The position numbers and the translations under genes are program-made. A stretch of DNA of 17,473 nucleotides. It comes from Planctomycetota bacterium (GTDB lineage Bacteria; Planctomycetota; Brocadiia; JAJRTI01). The stretch covers positions 1 to 17,473 of the forward strand of contig JAJRTI010000228.1 of NCBI GenBank assembly GCA_024278415.1, written 5' to 3'. Shown piece after piece: positions 13,830 to 17,473 of this stretch. Position 1 is the stretch's first letter; the number at the start of each line of letters is the position of its first letter. A model generated the notes under the pieces. That model worked only from the letters and a program-made list of their open reading frames with translations. It was not told the DNA's origin and ran no database searches.

Positions 13830-15014
13830 TCACGCAGTGATCTCACTCACGTCCATGACATAGATCCGCCGCGGGCCTTCGTGCATAGAGTCCAAGCAGA
13901 CCTGTTTGCCGTCGCGGCTCCAGCGCGGGTGGAGGTCGCAGCGGATTTCGCCCTGCAATTCGGGTGGGGAGAAGAAGCGGCCGATATCGACACGCAGGTT
14001 CTCGTCCGGCTTGTAGAGGAGCAGCGTGCGCTTGTGGTCTTCCCGAGACGGATACGTGTCCGTGAGGATCCAGCGCTTGTCTGGCGAGTACGAGCAGTGG
14101 CCGTCGCAGGTGAGCACGCCCTCGCCCACCACGTCGATCGCGTCGGACTGGTCCGTGTAGAGAAAGTAGCGGTCCACCTTCTCCTCGCCGCGGTCGAAGC
14201 GCCGGGCCCAGGCGAGAATGTGCGCCGGGTCGCGCCAATCGAAATGCGAAATCATCTGGTGGTCCGAGAGGCAGCAGATATCCGTGCCATCAGGGTTGGC
14301 CGTGAACATGCGCGTGTCCCAGGGGGTCGCCTCGCCCGGTGGCTTCCACCGGTGAAGGAACACGAACCGCGTGCCGTCGTTGTTGAACTGAAGGTGGTTG
14401 AACCAGTGCTCCGCGCCGTCCATGGAGTCCTGATGCCGGATCTCGACGATCTGCGCGAGGGAGATGATGAGCGTGTTCTCTCCCGTCTCCAGGTCCATCC
14501 AATAGATGCCGTCGTTGGCCGGCGCGAGGTCGCCTTCGGTAGGATCGGGGAGTGCGCAGTACCCATAGCCGGGCCGCGTGCGATGCACCCGTGCGAAGTT
14601 GAGCGACACCGCTTGGTCGCCCTGCCGGCTCACCGCATACACCGGCCGCGGCAGCGTACGCGCCTCGCCGCTGTGCACGTCCCACACACGCGACACGAAC
14701 CGCTCGTCCTCCACGTCGTTGTGGACGAGGAGCCGGTCGGGCTGCGTGCCGACCCAGTGGATCATCGAGCCCTGCTGCCAGTTGAACGCGCCGGTTTCAG
14801 TGAGTTGAGTCCACGCATTCTCTTGCTGCGTGTCGATCAGGCCGATGGCCGCCCGGTCTTCAGGCGTAGGCGGCCGGTCCATGAAGTCGGTCTCCAAGCC
14901 CACAAGGTAGCGGCCGGTCGAGTCCCACGGAAACTTGTCGTAGTAGCCGAAGTACTGGAACTTGGGGCCGCCGGTGACGGCGCGGGCGGGCAACTCGTGT
15001 GTAGTGTGTGGCAT
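13830..15014 (-). CDS. Cytoplasmic beta-propeller (TolB/WD40-like) protein of unknown function
   Basis: 394 residues from the ATG at 15014 (AGAGGA 5 nt upstream). The open frame continues to 15305, but that part is low-quality and crosses the divergent promoter. No signal peptide. The sequence opens with FQYFGYYDKFPWDSTGRYLVGLE and MDRPPTPED, and contains repeated propeller-blade patterns: FNWQQGSMIHWVG, HWFNHLQFNNDGTRFVFLHRW, MFTANPDGTDICCLSDHQM, SHFDWRDPAHILAWA, DGHCSYSPDKRWILTDTYP and EIRCDLHPRWSRDGKQVCLDS. Conserved HWFNHLQF, SHFDW and GHCSYS histidines resemble those of the oligogalacturonate-lyase-like propellers (PL22), which bind a metal with histidines, but I cannot confirm that relationship. 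It is upstream of the oxidoreductase and was probably co-transcribed with it before the cassette arrived. A sugar-related role is inferred from that partner. Confidence 0.75.
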   Translation of the reverse strand: MPHTTHELPARAVTGGPKFQYFGYYDKFPWDSTGRYLVGLETDFMDRPPTPEDRAAIGLIDTQQENAWTQLTETGAFNWQQGSMIHWVGTQPDRLLVHNDVEDERFVSRVWDVHSGEARTLPRPVYAVSRQGDQAVSLNFARVHRTRPGYGYCALPDPTEGDLAPANDGIYWMDLETGENTLIISLAQIVEIRHQDSMDGAEHWFNHLQFNNDGTRFVFLHRWKPPGEATPWDTRMFTANPDGTDICCLSDHQMISHFDWRDPAHILAWARRFDRGEEKVDRYFLYTDQSDAIDVVGEGVLTCDGHCSYSPDKRWILTDTYPSREDHKRTLLLYKPDENLRVDIGRFFSPPELQGEIRCDLHPRWSRDGKQVCLDSMHEGPRRIYVMDVSEITA

Positions 15015-15053
15015 GGGAGTCCTCTTGGATTGGCGGCCGACGGCCCGATGTCC

Positions 15054-15063
15054 GCCGTACGGC
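15054..15063. promoter_or_regulatory. Short perfect palindrome in the divergent intergenic region
   Basis: GCCGTACGGC lies 40 nt before the propeller gene start and 88 nt before the candidate promoter of the opposite operon. It is short enough to arise by chance in GC-rich DNA; it is listed because the region is otherwise featureless. Confidence 0.15.
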
Positions 15064-15150
15064 TTCGGCGACAGGGACGATTCGAGCGAGTCTACACGCA
15101 CGGACGGGTGTGTCAAGGCGCCAACGCTCGTGCGCGGCGGCCGGGCCGCG

Positions 15151-15179
15151 TTGACACATGAGGCAACGTCTGTTACGTT
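15151..15179 (+). promoter_or_regulatory. Candidate promoter of the ferritin-like/ptsI operon
   Basis: A perfect TTGACA (15151-15156), a 17-nt spacer and TACGTT (15174-15179; three of six matches). Transcription would start near 15186, about 43 nt before the ATG at 15229, which favours that start over the GTG at 15196. Confidence 0.45.
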
Positions 15180-15228
15180 CGGATTGTCACGCGATGTGGT
15201 TCCCATTCTCCGAAGCAACGAGCACGAC

Positions 15229-15432
15229 ATGCCCCAACCGCCCCTGGACCCGGCCGATGTCGAACGCCTCCGGGAAGCCCTCCGCCACGAGGAAGCGGCC
15301 CTCAAAAACTACCGCTTGTACGCCCGCAAAACGAGTGACGAGCGGCTGGCGGAGATGTTCGAACAGTTCGCAATGAACGAAAGCTGGCACGCAGCCGCGA
15401 TCCGCAACAAACTTAAGAAGGCCAAGCCGTGA
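15229..15432 (+). CDS. Small two-helix ferritin-like protein
   Basis: 67 residues from the ATG at 15229. No good Shine-Dalgarno sequence precedes it; a GTG at 15196 is possible but too near the candidate promoter. Two amphipathic helices are evident: about 9-34 (DVERLREALRHEEAALKNYRL, with E21, E22 and Y28) and about 37-62 (DERLAEMFEQFAMNESWHAAA, containing E51-x-x-H54). Glutamates on one helix and ExxH on the next is one half of a rubrerythrin/ferritin di-iron site. A dimer could rebuild the four-helix bundle, as known for encapsulated ferritin-like proteins; no encapsulin gene is nearby. Its TGA overlaps the ptsI start (GTGA, 15429-15432), so the two are translationally coupled. Metal binding is inference. 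Confidence 0.65.
   Translation: MPQPPLDPADVERLREALRHEEAALKNYRLYARKTSDERLAEMFEQFAMNESWHAAAIRNKLKKAKP
15415..15421 (+). promoter_or_regulatory. Ribosome binding site of ptsI inside the upstream gene
   Basis: AAGAAGG lies 7 nt before the GTG at 15429, within the last codons of the ferritin-like gene. It supports the GTG start and the 4-nt overlap. Confidence 0.5.
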
Positions 15433-17216
15433 GCCGATCCAAGTTCCATCGCACGTTCCAGGGCTATGGTGTCGCGCCCGGCATCGCCATCGGCCCTGCC
15501 GCGTTTGTCGAGGTAGGCCACTTCCCCCAGGAGGTGCCGCGCTACACCGTCGAGGACGATGGCGTGGAGCGCGAGATGGAGCGCTTCAGGGCCGCGGTGA
15601 CCGAGGCGCTCAAGGACGTGGACGCGCTGGCCCGGCAAGTCGCCGAGCAGGTCGGAGAGGCCGAGGCCAAAATCCTCGAAGGCCATAGCATGATGCTCCA
15701 AGATCGCTCGCTCGCGCAGCAGGTCGAGGAGGCGATCCAGACGCAACACGTCAACGTCGAGTACGCTGTCGCTCAAGTCATGGGCAAGTACCAGCGCATG
15801 TTCGAAGTCATGGACGACGAATACCTGCGGGACCGGTACATGGACGTGCGGGACGTCACGCGGCGGCTGCTCGGCAAGTTGCTGTTCGTGGATGGCGAGG
15901 TATCCACGCAGCTCGACGAGCCGCGCGTCGTCGTGGCCGAACACCTCGTGCCATCGCTGACCGTGCACTTGCGCCGGGAAAACATCCTGGGCTTCGCCAC
16001 GGAGAAAGGCGGAGCCACCTCTCACGCGGCCATCCTGGCCCGGTCCGCCGGCATTCCGGCCGTGAGCGGGCTCGATGGCTTCATGGCCTCGGTCGCTCAG
16101 TCGCAGACGGTTATCGTCGACGGGTTCGAAGGCAAGGTCATTACGAGCCCCACCGACGAGGAGCTGGCCGAGTACCAGCAACTCGAGAAACGCTTTCGAG
16201 AAGACCGCGAGCGCGTCATGCGATGCAGCCGCGAACCGGTCGTGACCATAGACGGCGCGGTCGTGACGGTCCAGGCCAACGTGGGCCGGCCTGGGGACGT
16301 GGCCGCGTCCGCACAGTACGGCGCAGACGGCATCGGCCTCTACCGCACCGAGTTCGAGTTCATGAGCCGCAGCACAATGCCGTCGGAAGACGAGTTGGCC
16401 GCGCTCTATACGGAAGCGATCCGCAAGATGAAAGGCAAGCCGGTCACCTTCCGCGTGCTCGACGTGGGGGGCGACAAGTTCCCGCCTGCTTTCCCCCTGC
16501 CCCACGAGGAGAACCCCTACCTGGGCTTCCGCGGCATCCGCGTGCTGCTCCACCACAGCGAGGAGTTGTTCCAACCGCAGCTTCGAGCCATTCTGCGCGC
16601 CAGCACCGGCGGCCAGGCGCGCATCATGTATCCCACCGTGGCCGGGGTCGCCGAGTTTGAAGCCGCCGCCGCGGAGCTGGAGAAAGCGAAAGCCGCGCTG
16701 AGCGCCCGCGGCGTGGACTTCGATCCCCACGTGCCCCAAGGCCTCATGATCGAAGTGCCGTCGGCCGTCGCCGTGCTTGACGACCTGTTGTCGATCGCCG
16801 ACTTCGCGTCGGTGGGCACGAACGACCTCGTGCAATACACCCTCGCGGCGGACCGCAACAACGACCACATGGTCGGCTACTACGACCCCCTGCACCCGGC
16901 CATTGTGCGCACGCTGTGGGCCATCGGCTCGACCGCGCTCTACCACGACAAGCCGGTGAGCGTGTGCGGCGAAATCGCCGGCGACGTGCTCTACGTGCCG
17001 CTGCTGCTGGGCCTTGCCTTCCAAAGCCTCAGCGCAAGCCCCGGCGCCACCCCCTTCGTGAAGGACTGCATCCGCCACATTAGTGTCGCCGAGTGCGAAG
17101 AGCTTGCCCGCGCCGCGATCAAGATGCGCACGGCCGACGAGGTCCGCGCCGCCGTGGCTCAGCACCGCGAGAGTTGGCGCGGCCGCGCGGAGGCGCGCAG
17201 TGAGGACGATGCCTAA
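15429..17216 (+). CDS. ptsI: PTS enzyme I (phosphoenolpyruvate-protein phosphotransferase)
   Basis: 595 residues from a GTG start. Enzyme I takes phosphate from phosphoenolpyruvate onto a histidine and passes it to HPr, powering PTS sugar uptake or regulatory phosphorylation; cytoplasmic. The N-terminal HPr-binding and phosphohistidine domain carries GGATSHAAILARS with active-site H199. The C-terminal PEP-binding barrel shows YRTEFEFM (R306), VLDVGGDKFPP, NPYLGFRGIR, MIEVPSAV, VGTNDLVQYTLAADRNN, and SVCGEIAGD with catalytic C513. All key residues are present and the length is close to the usual 570-580. There is no GAF domain, so it is not PtsP of the nitrogen PTS. No HPr (ptsH) or permease lies beside it: the partner upstream is the small ferritin-like gene, overlapping by 4 nt, and a membrane protein gene starts just after it. 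The broken sixA-like gene elsewhere in the window belongs to a family that can dephosphorylate PTS proteins. Confidence 0.96.
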   Translation: MSRSKFHRTFQGYGVAPGIAIGPAAFVEVGHFPQEVPRYTVEDDGVEREMERFRAAVTEALKDVDALARQVAEQVGEAEAKILEGHSMMLQDRSLAQQVEEAIQTQHVNVEYAVAQVMGKYQRMFEVMDDEYLRDRYMDVRDVTRRLLGKLLFVDGEVSTQLDEPRVVVAEHLVPSLTVHLRRENILGFATEKGGATSHAAILARSAGIPAVSGLDGFMASVAQSQTVIVDGFEGKVITSPTDEELAEYQQLEKRFREDRERVMRCSREPVVTIDGAVVTVQANVGRPGDVAASAQYGADGIGLYRTEFEFMSRSTMPSEDELAALYTEAIRKMKGKPVTFRVLDVGGDKFPPAFPLPHEENPYLGFRGIRVLLHHSEELFQPQLRAILRASTGGQARIMYPTVAGVAEFEAAAAELEKAKAALSARGVDFDPHVPQGLMIEVPSAVAVLDDLLSIADFASVGTNDLVQYTLAADRNNDHMVGYYDPLHPAIVRTLWAIGSTALYHDKPVSVCGEIAGDVLYVPLLLGLAFQSLSASPGATPFVKDCIRHISVAECEELARAAIKMRTADEVRAAVAQHRESWRGRAEARSEDDA

Positions 17217-17223
17217 CCGAACC

Positions 17224-17228
17224 GGAGG
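17224..17228 (+). promoter_or_regulatory. Ribosome binding site deciding the start of the right-edge gene
   Basis: GGAGG, 7 nt before the GTG at 17236. The competing ATG at 17209 overlaps ptsI and has only GAGGA two bases before it, which is too close. Confidence 0.5.
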
Positions 17229-17235
17229 CGCCTCT

Positions 17236-17473
17236 GTGGGCAAGACTGCCAGCGACGGACCGCAAGGGAAGCCCGAACGCGGAGCGACGCTGCTCGCTCT
17301 GGCAACCGGCGCCGCGGTGGGGAACATGTGCGGCGTCGCGTTTCACCTCATGCCGCTCTATACGCCCGCGGCCGCGTACACCTATCTCGCCGCGCTCGCA
17401 TGGCTCGTGCTGGCAGGCGCGGCCGGCTGGCGAACCGGCCGGGCGGCGAGGCGCCGCCCCGGCTGGGGGCCAG
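17236..17473 (+). CDS. Small membrane protein, cut by the window edge
   Basis: Seventy-nine codons are present from the GTG at 17236 (an ATG at 17209 in the same frame would overlap ptsI by 8 nt). After a polar start (KTASDGPQGKPERG) come two hydrophobic stretches, ATLLALATGAAVGNMCGVAF and TYLAALAWLVLAGAAGW, separated by HLMPLYTPAAA, then a basic tail RTGRAARRRPGWG. This reads as two transmembrane helices with the basic loop inside. It follows ptsI by 19 nt and is probably in the same operon. I do not recognise the family, and the C-terminus is missing. Confidence 0.55.
   Translation, partial: MGKTASDGPQGKPERGATLLALATGAAVGNMCGVAFHLMPLYTPAAAYTYLAALAWLVLAGAAGWRTGRAARRRPGWGP

Noticed and set aside
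13881..15161. 426-codon open frame on the plus strand
   Set aside because: It is antisense to the beta-propeller gene, has no recognisable motif, and crosses the divergent promoter region.
15309..17327. 672-codon open frame on the minus strand opposite ptsI
   Set aside because: It is antisense to a complete ptsI with all catalytic motifs; its sequence is rich in R, H, A and G as expected from a GC-rich mirror frame.

Overview
The window is high-GC bacterial DNA densely packed with genes on both strands. The gene content suggests a free-living polysaccharide-degrading bacterium of the PVC group (Planctomycetota, Lentisphaerota, Verrucomicrobiota) or a relative such as Armatimonadota. The evidence is a secreted PQQ-type beta-propeller with the WAQWRGPNRDG signature, a GxxExxY nuclease gene with ACAGAGG-type flanking repeats, several long exported glycan-active enzymes, and many lipoprotein or Sec signal peptides. 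This placement is inferred from family content; no rRNA or marker gene is present. I saw no tRNA, rRNA or CRISPR array.

Layout. (1) 1-2285, minus strand: the start of an exported protein cut by the left edge, a PQQ-like propeller protein, and a SixA-type phosphohistidine phosphatase broken by one in-frame amber codon. (2) 2544-10749: a carbohydrate region with a 967-aa lipoprotein-like TIM-barrel protein (plus) that converges on a GH42-like glycosidase (minus), preceded by a large secreted beta-helix protein (minus). The 394-bp gap between the last two holds a symmetric array of seven hairpins (7896-8108). (3) 10987-12200: a lipoprotein-type isoaspartyl methyltransferase (plus) and a small lipoprotein (minus), separated by a two-tier hairpin terminator. 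(4) 12311-15014, minus: a beta-propeller protein and a Gfo/Idh/MocA oxidoreductase, with a 471-bp GxxExxY cassette bounded by 31-nt inverted repeats between them. (5) 15229 to the right edge, plus: a 67-aa two-helix ferritin-like protein, ptsI overlapping it by 4 nt, and the start of a small membrane protein.

The two strongest unexplained signals are non-coding. The first is the 213-bp array at 7896-8108. Two 98-nt units of identical geometry face each other around a central hairpin. Every small hairpin is 7-3-7 and every large one 15-3-15. Spacer lengths match exactly although spacer sequences do not, and six base pairs differ by compensatory double changes. The second is the GxxExxY cassette. 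Its two 31-nt ends match at 27 positions, all four differences being purine transitions, and removing it leaves 22 nt between its neighbours, as expected if it landed in an existing operon. A related solo repeat lies at 2458-2481.

Functionally, the middle genes look like a small glycan-degradation set acting in the envelope: a barrel enzyme, a GH42-like glycosidase and a beta-helix enzyme. The oxidoreductase and propeller may process the released sugars, and ptsI could serve sugar uptake or signalling, but no transporter is visible to tie them together.
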